Source of the DNA: Bacteroidota bacterium
GTDB taxonomy: Bacteria; Bacteroidota; Bacteroidia; Bacteroidales; Prolixibacteraceae
Reading direction: 5' to 3'
Length of the DNA: 64,000 nt
Assembly (NCBI GenBank): GCA_024278975.1
Contig: JAJRSD010000060.1
Span: 1 to 64,000, forward strand
The first letter of the stretch is position 1, and every line of letters begins with the position of its first letter. The notes below the pieces were generated by a model. It searched no databases. It was not told the DNA's origin and saw only the letters and a program-made list of their open reading frames with translations. Both the position numbers and the translations under genes were made by a program. Shown here piece after piece: positions 44,732 through 53,762 of this stretch.

Positions 44732-47389
44732 TTAATTAGATTTTATAAAAAGCTTATCAATCTGTTTTTCAGAAGAGTATATTTTTAGAATATATATTCC
44801 ATTTGGAATTTCATTCAATAAAATAGTTGATTGATTACTGTTTTCAAGTTGAACAGATTTTAATATACCACCTTGCAGATTCACAATTTCAGCATAAATA
44901 TTATTCCAGTTTTCAGGAATTTGAAAGTGTAATTCGTTATTAACCGGGTTGGGCCATATTTTAAAGTTTCTGTTCTCATCAACAATAATTGCGGGGGTGG
45001 GGTAGGTCATCGCAATATTTATTGTGGTGTCGGTTGTTAAATAAAGAGTATCCAAAACATCTTTGTAACCATCTTTATAAATCAAATATCTGTATTCCTC
45101 TGTAACTTCTAGATTTCTAAAATTTGAAATACCAATGCTGTTTGTAACTACAGTGTCGTTATTCAAAACAACGGTTGCTTTATTTACTGGTGTTGTACCA
45201 TGTTTCAATATGAATTTAATATTGGCACTCGACCGCGAAAGATAAATTTGATAAGTGGTGTCTGACCGAACAGTTAAACTCCCCGAAACGTTTATATATG
45301 AATTTTTTTCAACTGAATAACCAAATTCTCCTTCATAAGCCTCGAAATATGTTTCGCCAACACTGTTTGTAATTTTTGTGCTACCGTTAAAAGTAACGCG
45401 CGCACCAACAAGTGCCTGTTCATTTTGGTCATCGAGTACAGCAATTGTTATATCGAATTCGAGCGGGGTAAGATACAGAGTAATCACGGTGTCGCTGTAA
45501 ACCGATAGCTGCTGATTTGAAAGTGTATAAAAATTTTCCTTCTCGAAATTAAGAATTAAAAGTGCGTTTACTTTCTCAAATTCAGCATCTCCCGAAGCGT
45601 TTGTATTAACCTGTTGTTCGAAATTTCTAACCTCACAACCCTGAACGGGTTCGCCTGTAAATTTGTGTTTTACATTTATTGTAACATCGAATTTTGGAAG
45701 TCCGGTTGTGTCGGGCAATCTGCGTTGAAGCTGGTCGAGATACAGAGATTGTGGCACTAAATTGTCGCCTTTGCCAACTCCTTCAACAAAATCGACAGGT
45801 GAAGTATTATAAGAATAACCCTCGGTTGAACCGATAACCGGAGTTGTTTTAACTCTGTTTGCAGCCCCGGAAGTTCCAATTATATAACCATGTTTATACT
45901 GGCGCGATTCCACAATATAATCTCTGTTTGGATGGTAATTTTTCCCGATGGAATTGTAGAACACCGATTGAGTTGACGAATAACCGTGCATTGTACTACC
46001 TCCCCATGGACGGAAAGTAGATTCGAGATAATCTTTGTCGATTGTAGTAACATCAAACAGATTCGACATGCTTAGATACATGTGAAAGTCGCTGGAGTAT
46101 TTCGAGTTCTCGCCAATACAATTATGAATTACATTTCCATTGCTGAAAGGATATTTAAAGTCGTAGTTATGGCGACTGTGGTTGGCGCGTGAATTTTTAA
46201 TGAGGCAATCGTTGGAAGCAAGCGAAAACATGTAACCGTTACCACCCCCGCCTTCGTATTGTGGTTTCTGAAAAAAGCATGAATCAACTGTTATTCCTCT
46301 GCATTGATTTATAACCAGACAGTTAGATAAAAGATGAAAGTCGTCGGTATTGGCTTTTGGTTTGAAAGTGTTTACGTTCTGCACCCAGCAATTTTGTGCA
46401 TATTTAAAAAATATGGCGAGCGAAGCGTGCACATCGAAAGCACCGGTTCCTCCCGTATTATAGTCATTTTCGCCCCAGCCGGTTTTATTGCTTTGAATAT
46501 TTCCGATACTTAAATGTTCGATTCCGCACTCTTCGATATGTTTTTTTGCATGGTAAACCCGGGCATTGTCGCGTGTTTTCATAAAATAGCGGGTGGGTGA
46601 GTCGATATAAATAAAATTATTAGCGACATCAATAGAATCAATTGTGCGCAAAAACATTACACTTGCAACACTGTTTGTCCAAAACCCGGTCATTAAATGC
46701 TCTTCGATAAAAGCGGCAGTTCCGTCGGTTCGTAAAATAATATCGTCGCCTTTTTTAAAACCTTTAACCGAATTTACCGGAATAACGCGGGTTGGCAAAA
46801 GAATATCGGTGCGTAATTTCGATGTTCTCCCATAAGAGTTAGCCCATGTACACCAGTCGTCCATTATCCAAATAATACTTTTTTGCCGCATAATATTCGA
46901 ACTGTTGAGAATAAATGTTGAGTCAACTCCTGCACCACGCAAAATAGTTTTATCGTATTTTATTCGCAGGGCAGTGTCTGGTCCGGGTTTTACTTTGTAA
47001 GTTCCTGCCGGCAAATAAACCACTCCGCCACCACTCTGTCCCACATCGTTTAAAGCCCGTTGAATTGCCTCTGTTGCATCGGTGGTTCCGGTATTGTCAG
47101 CGTTGTAAGGTGGTTGTGTAACGTCAACAATATTATGCTGAATATTGGGAATCTCTTTTTCGCCCTGATGATAACCTGCATACGAAAAATCGTGCAGGAA
47201 ACGTCCCTGTCCATCGTTAAATCCGGGTTTCCAGTTTTCGGGATATAATTTACTCCGCCACGAATTGTCAGCTTTGGAATTGTCTTTTGTAACCTTGATT
47301 TCAGTGCTTTTTACTTGCGCCCCGGTTTGGGCTGAAAATGCGAATCCTAAAAGAATAATTGATGATAATATTTTATTTTTCAGTTTCAT
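44732..47389 (-). CDS. Pectate-lyase-like beta-helix protein with CarboxypepD_reg-like repeats and T9SS signal
   Basis: The 885-residue secreted protein has an N-terminal pectate_lyase_3-type segment (NADNTGTTDATEAIQRAL, then GGVVYLPAGTYKV) that opens a right-handed beta-helix of about 450 residues. Three tandem beta-sandwich repeats of about 75 residues follow (each with a DTTIxLYLTP-like end, about residues 575-800). A type A T9SS sorting domain ends the protein (FKIWPNPVNNELHFQI ... KLFIKSN). It is expected to be exported through the outer membrane and attached to the surface. Substrate could be pectin or another polyuronate, or it could be a hydrolase of the GH28/GH55 type. Confidence 0.82.
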   Translation of the reverse strand: MKLKNKILSSIILLGFAFSAQTGAQVKSTEIKVTKDNSKADNSWRSKLYPENWKPGFNDGQGRFLHDFSYAGYHQGEKEIPNIQHNIVDVTQPPYNADNTGTTDATEAIQRALNDVGQSGGGVVYLPAGTYKVKPGPDTALRIKYDKTILRGAGVDSTFILNSSNIMRQKSIIWIMDDWCTWANSYGRTSKLRTDILLPTRVIPVNSVKGFKKGDDIILRTDGTAAFIEEHLMTGFWTNSVASVMFLRTIDSIDVANNFIYIDSPTRYFMKTRDNARVYHAKKHIEECGIEHLSIGNIQSNKTGWGENDYNTGGTGAFDVHASLAIFFKYAQNCWVQNVNTFKPKANTDDFHLLSNCLVINQCRGITVDSCFFQKPQYEGGGGNGYMFSLASNDCLIKNSRANHSRHNYDFKYPFSNGNVIHNCIGENSKYSSDFHMYLSMSNLFDVTTIDKDYLESTFRPWGGSTMHGYSSTQSVFYNSIGKNYHPNRDYIVESRQYKHGYIIGTSGAANRVKTTPVIGSTEGYSYNTSPVDFVEGVGKGDNLVPQSLYLDQLQRRLPDTTGLPKFDVTINVKHKFTGEPVQGCEVRNFEQQVNTNASGDAEFEKVNALLILNFEKENFYTLSNQQLSVYSDTVITLYLTPLEFDITIAVLDDQNEQALVGARVTFNGSTKITNSVGETYFEAYEGEFGYSVEKNSYINVSGSLTVRSDTTYQIYLSRSSANIKFILKHGTTPVNKATVVLNNDTVVTNSIGISNFRNLEVTEEYRYLIYKDGYKDVLDTLYLTTDTTINIAMTYPTPAIIVDENRNFKIWPNPVNNELHFQIPENWNNIYAEIVNLQGGILKSVQLENSNQSTILLNEIPNGIYILKIYSSEKQIDKLFIKSN

Positions 47390-47406
47390 AGATAGTTAAA
47401 ATTATA

Positions 47407-50400
47407 TTAATATTTAACCAACTTTTTTATAACAACAAATTCTTTATTTTCAAGAATAAGCAGGTAGTTTCCGGGTTTTACTTGTTGAGTATCAATTGTT
47501 TGATTGCTGTATAAATTCCCGGTTGTAACTGTTTGTCCGGTTATAGTTTTAATGGAATAATTGCTGAACAGAACCTGACCTGAAACCTGCAATTTATCGT
47601 TTACCGGGTTTGGAAATATTTTTACTGAATTTTTTATTTCAATAAAACCGGCTGCCGAAGTATCCGATTTTTTTATGGTAATTGTTCCCATGTTATACAT
47701 GGCATAATCGAAAAATATACGTAAAATTTGTACGCCTTTTTTTAGGGAGACATCCTCGATTATTGTGGGTTTAAAAGTGTTGTAATTGCTTGAAGGTGCT
47801 ACTCCTACTTCGCCCGTTTTATCCTCATCATCTATTTCTACATGAAATTTTCCAAAACGTCCCGGCGAGGCAAAAAGTACTTCGAAAGTGTAATTTCCCT
47901 CTTCTGCAACATCAATTGTATATTCAAGCCATTCGCCGGTTTGTATTCCGCCAATGGAACCCTCTTCAATCCGATACTCCGTATCAACACCCTGTTCCTG
48001 TCGGATTCCATTACCCAAATTTTCCGGGTTAAAATCGTGATATCCGGTTCCCTCGCCGCCTAAATCGTAGTGAGTAGAATTTATTGTTCCCGGAATTTTA
48101 TGCGGAACATTATCGGGGTAAGCTCCTTTTTTTTCGGGTGGAATTACTGTTACATCACAAGTGGCCTTAAAACCTCCATCGGCTGAAGTTGCCGTAATTG
48201 TTGCGGTTTTAGATTGAGTTGCTTTTGCTGTAATCAGTCCGGTTGCATCAACCGAAACATGGTTTCTGTTTGATGATGACCATGAGATATTTTGATTTTC
48301 GGCAAGAGCAGGATATACAAATGCTGTTAATTGTTTTGAATAGCCCGAGTTTAAAGTGTCTTTTCTTTGCGAAATTCTAATGCCTGTCGCTGCAAGTCCT
48401 TCAACAGGCTCTCCCCACCAGTAATCTTTTATTTTGGCATCAAAAATCAATGTGTCTATTAATTCATTCAAAGTTGTGTCATTCCAGTCGCGCCAGTCAA
48501 TCCAGCCCGACCCGATATTTTCAAGGGTTTGCGAATTTTGTTTAAACCCATCAACTTGCTGAATGTACTCTTTACCGTCTTGTTTGCCAACATGGTCGTA
48601 ATTCCACTCGGTACAAATTACGCGGTGGTATGCCATTAAAGTTCGAACCGCCTCGCTCGAGTTTGAGTTGTACATGTGGTAAGCAACCGAAGTTTTATTC
48701 CATTCGATTGAGTCTTTGTAATCTTCAATAACCTCAATTATTTCGTTCGCAATTGTACTGAAACTAAACATTAGAATTTCCCTTTCAGGTGCAGCTTTTC
48801 TGATATCTTTATAAATACCCATTAGGTTTTGTTTGAAAACGGGCTTCAAATAATCGTCGGTTTTAAAAGTTGGTTCGTTTGCAATTTCGTAATAAACCAA
48901 ATTGTTATTTTTATAACGCGGAGCAATCGAATCCCAAAACTCCTTTTCAAGTTCGAATAAATATTCGGTATCGAACTCTTGCTGAGCACCAACATTATGA
49001 AAATTAATAATAATATTCATTCCGGCTTCCGTGGCATTTTGAACACATTTATCGAAATAGGGGATAACTTCAGAAACTGTCCAGTGGTCGTATTCATGGT
49101 TTTTGTACCAAGGGTCAACCCAGCAAATTCTGATTGTGTTGTAACCATTGTTCCTAATGTTTGTCCAGTTATTTACATTGGTTGCAAACTGAACCGAACC
49201 CGAAAGTTTTTTGCCAAGAACCATGGGAGTACCACGCATAATTTTATTGTTTTTATCGAGTAGAGTTCCGGTTTGCCTGAACTCGGTAGAATACACTTTA
49301 AACTCAAATAAATTATATCCGCGTGCAATCGAACGTTTAACTCCCTGCATTCTTACAAACCGCCCGTTTTTATTTAATTCTGAGATAAAATCAATCTCGC
49401 CGTTTCCATTATTTTCTGTAAAAATGGTTGTCCAGTTTTGGTTATCGTCCGAAACCTGAATTTCATACTTTTTTGCATAATCAGAATCCCAATGAAGGAT
49501 AACTAAATTTACTGGAACGGTTTCGCCTAAATCTACGGTAATCCACTCTTTATCCAAATAGTTGCTTCGCCATTTTGTTTCGAAGTTTTCGTCAACTGCA
49601 AAAGCGGGTTTATATGCAGTTGATGACGACGAAGCTGTAACGGTTTTATTTTTCGCCCAGCTATTTAACTCTTTCTGAATTACGTAAACAGTTTTTGCAG
49701 TAACAATAGTGTCTCCGTTTTTAGATGCAGATAAAATATAAGTAGTTGTTGTATCGGGGAGAACTTCCAGCGTGCCAAAATATGCGACACTGTTACCATT
49801 TAAAGTAATCTCATCGCCACCAATTGTTGTCCATCTGAGCTGAACGGTTTCACCCTCTTTTATTATCTCTGAGCCGATTAATAACTCTGAATTTATATCT
49901 TTTATATACGATGCCGGATTTGTTCTGAATGGAGTTGCCGGAAAATCTTCGTTGTTATATAAACTGCCTGTAGCATTTTTATCCCACGCATACCGAACAT
50001 TTTTTGGAGTGGCAACCTGCGGACTCGATACTAATATTTCATCGCCGTCGATAACTGCATCGGCTTTATAAAAAACATTGTTTGCACCTGCAATTTCGAA
50101 TTGCCGTAAATCGCCGTTTACAGCTTTTAGTCCACTTCCGGTATGTGTATATGTAATTCTGATTTTGTCACCTTCGATTGAATGTGATTTGTAGCGCGGT
50201 CCGGCATATTCAAGCGAACTCTGTCCGTAAACATTTGCCAAAGCTTTTTGTGCCAGTCTGTATCCCACAGGTTCTTTTCTTGCAGGATGGATGTTTGTTG
50301 AATCTCCGGCATCAATTGTCGAAGCCATTTCTGTGTCGTGAAGGTTTAATGCATTTGCCTGCGCTTCCCAAAATATGGGTAAATTATCTTTCCACGAATT

Positions 50401-51342
50401 TCCGTAAGGAGCAAGCTGAACGTAGTAAAAAGGCAGGTTCTCTTTTTGAAAAATATTTCGCCAGCCCTCAATCATTGCCGGAAAAAGTTCTGTTAACTGT
50501 TCAGGACGACCAGAATTTGTCTCTCCCTGATACCAGCAAACTCCTGCAAAGTTAAATGGTACAAGTGGCGCAATCATTCCGTTATATAAAACTGTTGGTG
50601 TTTGGTTATCGTTGTTATCCGTTGGTTGCCACGGACCGCCATTTGCATAATCTTTTACAAAATCCAAGGAACTCTCTTCAGCCCAGGTTTCGCAACTTGA
50701 GCCTCCCCACGAACTGGCGACTAATCCGATTGGGATATTTAGTTTTTGGTGCAGTTCCCGTCCAAAGAAAAAACCGACTGCACTAAACCATTTCGCTGTA
50801 TTTGGCGAGCATTTTGTCCAAAGCGAATAATCGTTGTTTGTAATGTCTTTTTGCGGTTCGGCAGCACTTACCCTGTTTACGGTTAACAGTCTGATATTTG
50901 GAAAATTGGCAGTTGCAATTGCCTCGGCACTACCTTCAACCGGTGTGTCTGAACCCCAGCCTTGCAGCGGCATTTCCATATTCGACTGCCCCGAAAGTAG
51001 CCAGACTTCACCAATTAAAACATTCGATAGTGTAATTGTATTTGTTCCTTTAATAGTTACCGAATAAAATGTTCCATCGGTTTTTGCTGCCGGAGTATTT
51101 AGTTTTGCAAGCCACTTTGTATTGTCTCCGGTTATGGCTTTTACGGTTGTATTATTCCAGCTTCCGGTAATTAAAATGGTGTCGCCGGGATTTGCCCAAC
51201 CCCAAATATTTACCTCTGTATTTTGTTGCAAAACCATGTTGCTCGAAAAAATCTTTGGGATAGTTACCTGAGCCGTTACAACTGTATTTGAAAGTATAAA
51301 TAAAGGAATAACGAAATTTAAAAATAATCTTTCTATTCTCAT
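47407..51342 (-). CDS. Multidomain sialate-O-acetylesterase-like / GH5-like enzyme with CBM and T9SS signal
   Basis: The 1311-residue secreted protein starts with an SGNH esterase domain at about residues 25-490: nucleophile in LSGQSNMEMPL (Ser120), ASSWGGSSCETW, and GVCWYQGETNS. A coagulation factor 5/8-type (CBM32-like) domain follows at about 570-690 (NKTVTASSSSTAYKPAFAVDENFETKWRS). A GH5-like (beta/alpha)8 domain spans about 700-995, with YYEIANEP and VICTEWNYDH giving both catalytic Glu. Next are a Big_2 Ig-like domain (ISWSSSNRNHVSVDATGLITAKATQ), a CBM6-like domain (about 1100-1235) and a T9SS sorting domain. It probably deacetylates and cleaves an acetylated hemicellulose. It lies 10-18 nt from both operon neighbours. 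Confidence 0.85.
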   Translation of the reverse strand: MRIERLFLNFVIPLFILSNTVVTAQVTIPKIFSSNMVLQQNTEVNIWGWANPGDTILITGSWNNTTVKAITGDNTKWLAKLNTPAAKTDGTFYSVTIKGTNTITLSNVLIGEVWLLSGQSNMEMPLQGWGSDTPVEGSAEAIATANFPNIRLLTVNRVSAAEPQKDITNNDYSLWTKCSPNTAKWFSAVGFFFGRELHQKLNIPIGLVASSWGGSSCETWAEESSLDFVKDYANGGPWQPTDNNDNQTPTVLYNGMIAPLVPFNFAGVCWYQGETNSGRPEQLTELFPAMIEGWRNIFQKENLPFYYVQLAPYGNSWKDNLPIFWEAQANALNLHDTEMASTIDAGDSTNIHPARKEPVGYRLAQKALANVYGQSSLEYAGPRYKSHSIEGDKIRITYTHTGSGLKAVNGDLRQFEIAGANNVFYKADAVIDGDEILVSSPQVATPKNVRYAWDKNATGSLYNNEDFPATPFRTNPASYIKDINSELLIGSEIIKEGETVQLRWTTIGGDEITLNGNSVAYFGTLEVLPDTTTTYILSASKNGDTIVTAKTVYVIQKELNSWAKNKTVTASSSSTAYKPAFAVDENFETKWRSNYLDKEWITVDLGETVPVNLVILHWDSDYAKKYEIQVSDDNQNWTTIFTENNGNGEIDFISELNKNGRFVRMQGVKRSIARGYNLFEFKVYSTEFRQTGTLLDKNNKIMRGTPMVLGKKLSGSVQFATNVNNWTNIRNNGYNTIRICWVDPWYKNHEYDHWTVSEVIPYFDKCVQNATEAGMNIIINFHNVGAQQEFDTEYLFELEKEFWDSIAPRYKNNNLVYYEIANEPTFKTDDYLKPVFKQNLMGIYKDIRKAAPEREILMFSFSTIANEIIEVIEDYKDSIEWNKTSVAYHMYNSNSSEAVRTLMAYHRVICTEWNYDHVGKQDGKEYIQQVDGFKQNSQTLENIGSGWIDWRDWNDTTLNELIDTLIFDAKIKDYWWGEPVEGLAATGIRISQRKDTLNSGYSKQLTAFVYPALAENQNISWSSSNRNHVSVDATGLITAKATQSKTATITATSADGGFKATCDVTVIPPEKKGAYPDNVPHKIPGTINSTHYDLGGEGTGYHDFNPENLGNGIRQEQGVDTEYRIEEGSIGGIQTGEWLEYTIDVAEEGNYTFEVLFASPGRFGKFHVEIDDEDKTGEVGVAPSSNYNTFKPTIIEDVSLKKGVQILRIFFDYAMYNMGTITIKKSDTSAAGFIEIKNSVKIFPNPVNDKLQVSGQVLFSNYSIKTITGQTVTTGNLYSNQTIDTQQVKPGNYLLILENKEFVVIKKLVKY

Positions 51343-51351
51343 TTTGTACTT

Positions 51352-53340
51352 CTATTTTATAATAACTTTTTGCGAATATTTTCTATCATTCGAAATTGAT
51401 TGAATGACATAAATTCCTCGTGGAGTTTTGTATGATGGTACTGTTGTAATTACCTCCGGTTTAACAACTGAATAAATTAAAGAGCCTGTAATACTGTAAA
51501 TATTAATAAGTTCTGTAGGTTCGTTTGAACTTAGCCTTATAATTAATTCATCAAAATTATTCTGATAAGATACAAAAGGTGACTCTTTTTGAAGATTATA
51601 ATTGATAGCCGCGGTTGCGCGATCAAAAGAAATTTTATCGATATTAAAAAGGGGGTCGCTTAAAACCGAAAAACGCATAATTTGGTTGCCTGCATATAAA
51701 TACATTTTTGTTGAAACAGGTTTTGTGTTTAGCCAGCTCCAGCTTTGCAGTGCTGTCATAATTTCCGATTTAACAGTATCAACCTTAATCTGAAAAGTGC
51801 CGCCACCGTACATCGCAGCAATATATGCAGTAACATTGTACCAGCCTTCAAATTTAACAACTACAGAATATTCGTACCACTCTCCTGCGAATGCATTTCC
51901 AATGTGATATCCATCATTTCCTCTACTGTAAATATCAACATTTTCATTTGGTCTAAAATCTCCCGGAATATTAGTATCAGTCAAGTCGTGATATGCTAAA
52001 CCTTCTCCACCATAATCAAAATGTTCGGCTTCAATAATTCCCGGTATTACCATTAATGTGTCGTTGAATGCGGATCTGGTTTTTTTTTCCCAGCTAGGAA
52101 AAAATAATTGGTATGGGTGTGAATATAAATCTGATGTATCGTTATAATGTGCTACTACCCGATAACTATATTTGCTGTTCATTTCAGGTTTAATATCGTA
52201 ATACAGACTCGAATCGGCATCAATTGTGGCAATATCAGAGTAGTGTTGTTGCGTGCTTAATCGTCGTTGTATTATAATACTATCGTGATTGTGTAGATAA
52301 TTATTCCATTTAATTTTAACTATTGAATCCTGAAAAACAGTTGCTTTTGGCCAGGGAGATTTTTCTTTTGTATGCAAAAGAATGTCTTTTACTTCGTCCC
52401 AGTCGTGTTGTTGGCGTTCCATAATTCTGAAATTTCCACCATCGTCCCAGGCGGCACTGGCAAAACCATATTTTTGTGCCAGAGTTGTGTATGTTCTGTA
52501 ATGGCGCATTCGTGAGTTGTAATCGCACTTTTTCAGTGCTCCAAATTCTCCCACAAATACCGGAATATTATGTTCTTGAGACCATTCGGAAACTCCCTTG
52601 AATTTGTTGTCTAAAATAGCAATATCTCCTGCTGTTCCCCATGTTCCTTCGCCGACCAATCCAAATTTATATGGGTCGTACGAGTGAAAAGAACCGATTA
52701 CATAATCGTCGTCAGGAATTTGAGCATTTATCAGATCGCCTGAACTACCCCAGTTATTTCCCTGAAAAATGATTAGTCGGGTGGGGTTTGTTTTACGAAT
52801 AATAGAGATTATTCGTTGGTGCATGTCGTCGTTATTTGCTTTACTTAAACCGTGCGGTTCGTTTAATACCTCAAAAATAAGGCTGTCTGATTTGTCTTTA
52901 AATCGCTCAGAAATCTGTGTCCAGATACTATCGAAACGGGCTTGGTTTGCTTCACTGTAATTATCTTTTATCCAGTTGTCGTGGTGCGAATTAATAATAA
53001 TAAACAGACCTCTTTCCAATCCCCAGTCAACAACTTCTTCTATTCTATTAAGCCATGCTGTTTCAACTTTATAAGGTGGAGTTTTTCCTGTATAGTTATC
53101 CCAGCGTACCGGGATTCTAACCAAATCAAATCCTTCTTCCTTGTACATATCAAAATAGTACTCTTCGGCTTTTGGGTTATTCCATCCGGCTTCAGTTGGT
53201 GGCTCGTGCGTATTTCCAAGATTAATTCCCTTTTGCATTTGTACAATTGCTTCTTGCGGAGTTAATTGTGCAAACAATGAAGAGCCGATAAATACTAAAA
53301 CAAATATAAAGGCAGATATTTTAAAAATTCGATTAAACAT
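51352..53340 (-). CDS. GH5 endoglycanase with CBM6-like domain and T9SS signal
   Basis: The 662-residue secreted enzyme has a signal peptide ending LFAQ and a GH5 barrel at about residues 28-335. Family landmarks are KGINLGNTHEPP, VRIPVRW, NSHHDNW, the acid/base Glu161 in FEVLNEPHG, the HSYDPY loop and nucleophile Glu265 in VFVGEFGA. A fibronectin-like linker follows (about 340-430), then a CBM6-like module (IEAEHFDYGGEGLAYHD ... EWYEYSVVVKFEGWYNV) and a C-terminal T9SS sorting domain (GIYVIQSISNDRKYSQKVIIK). It is the first gene of the four-gene operon. Confidence 0.88.
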   Translation of the reverse strand: MFNRIFKISAFIFVLVFIGSSLFAQLTPQEAIVQMQKGINLGNTHEPPTEAGWNNPKAEEYYFDMYKEEGFDLVRIPVRWDNYTGKTPPYKVETAWLNRIEEVVDWGLERGLFIIINSHHDNWIKDNYSEANQARFDSIWTQISERFKDKSDSLIFEVLNEPHGLSKANNDDMHQRIISIIRKTNPTRLIIFQGNNWGSSGDLINAQIPDDDYVIGSFHSYDPYKFGLVGEGTWGTAGDIAILDNKFKGVSEWSQEHNIPVFVGEFGALKKCDYNSRMRHYRTYTTLAQKYGFASAAWDDGGNFRIMERQQHDWDEVKDILLHTKEKSPWPKATVFQDSIVKIKWNNYLHNHDSIIIQRRLSTQQHYSDIATIDADSSLYYDIKPEMNSKYSYRVVAHYNDTSDLYSHPYQLFFPSWEKKTRSAFNDTLMVIPGIIEAEHFDYGGEGLAYHDLTDTNIPGDFRPNENVDIYSRGNDGYHIGNAFAGEWYEYSVVVKFEGWYNVTAYIAAMYGGGTFQIKVDTVKSEIMTALQSWSWLNTKPVSTKMYLYAGNQIMRFSVLSDPLFNIDKISFDRATAAINYNLQKESPFVSYQNNFDELIIRLSSNEPTELINIYSITGSLIYSVVKPEVITTVPSYKTPRGIYVIQSISNDRKYSQKVIIK

Positions 53341-53567
53341 ATATTCCTATTTTAATTTGTCAAAAATACAATTTGAATTGTAAAATGCTTGTTGAAAACA
53401 GAAAAAAGCGATGAGAATTAATAAAATCAATATCAGGGGGATAGTTGGAACGGGCGTACGACAAAATTCCTAGTTCATAAAAATAGCACGCTGATAACGC
53501 TGATGTAACGGATAGTCGCTGATTTAAGAGTTGAATAATCTGCTAATCAGTTATTTTTAAATTTATC

Positions 53568-53688
53568 GCTCTGAAAAGTCATCAGGTGAATCATTTAGCA
53601 AAAAGCACAGAAAATTCAAATCTGGCAATAAGTTGGTTACAAATTCATCAGATGACTAAAATTCTATTTATTTACTTTTTGTAGAGGA
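53568..53688 (-). repeat. 121-bp dispersed intergenic element, copy 2
   Basis: Ungapped reverse-complement match, roughly 90% identical by eye, to 4536-4656. The 15-bp inverted arms are at 53577-53591 and 53643-53657, again separated by 51 nt. Most differences lie outside the arms, in the core and the AT-rich flank. Confidence 0.8.
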
Positions 53689-53713
53689 TTCAAAATTAAA
53701 GTTTTAACAAAAA

Positions 53714-53741
53714 AAAAGAGCCTGCATAAACAGGCTCTTTT
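53714..53741 (-). terminator. Rho-independent terminator after the lamin-tail protein gene
   Basis: An 11-bp perfect stem (AAAAGAGCCTG / CAGGCTCTTTT) with a 6-nt loop is followed on the minus strand by a run of nine T (complement of the A run at 53709-53717). It lies 22 nt after the stop codon, so the polysaccharide operon downstream must use its own promoter. Confidence 0.88.
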
Positions 53742-53762
53742 CTATAATTAAGAGAATTAATT

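Larger units (their letters stand above)
53341..53762. other. 422-nt intergenic region holding a promoter box, a dispersed repeat and a terminator
   Basis: On the minus strand TATTTTTG (complement of 53361-53368) is a perfect -7 box for the GH5 operon, but the matching -33 is weak. The stretch 53490-53560 contains several GCTGAT/CTGCTAATC-like degenerate repeats. Repeat copy 2 and the terminator of the next gene fill the remainder. I see no ORF or RNA gene. Confidence 0.55.
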
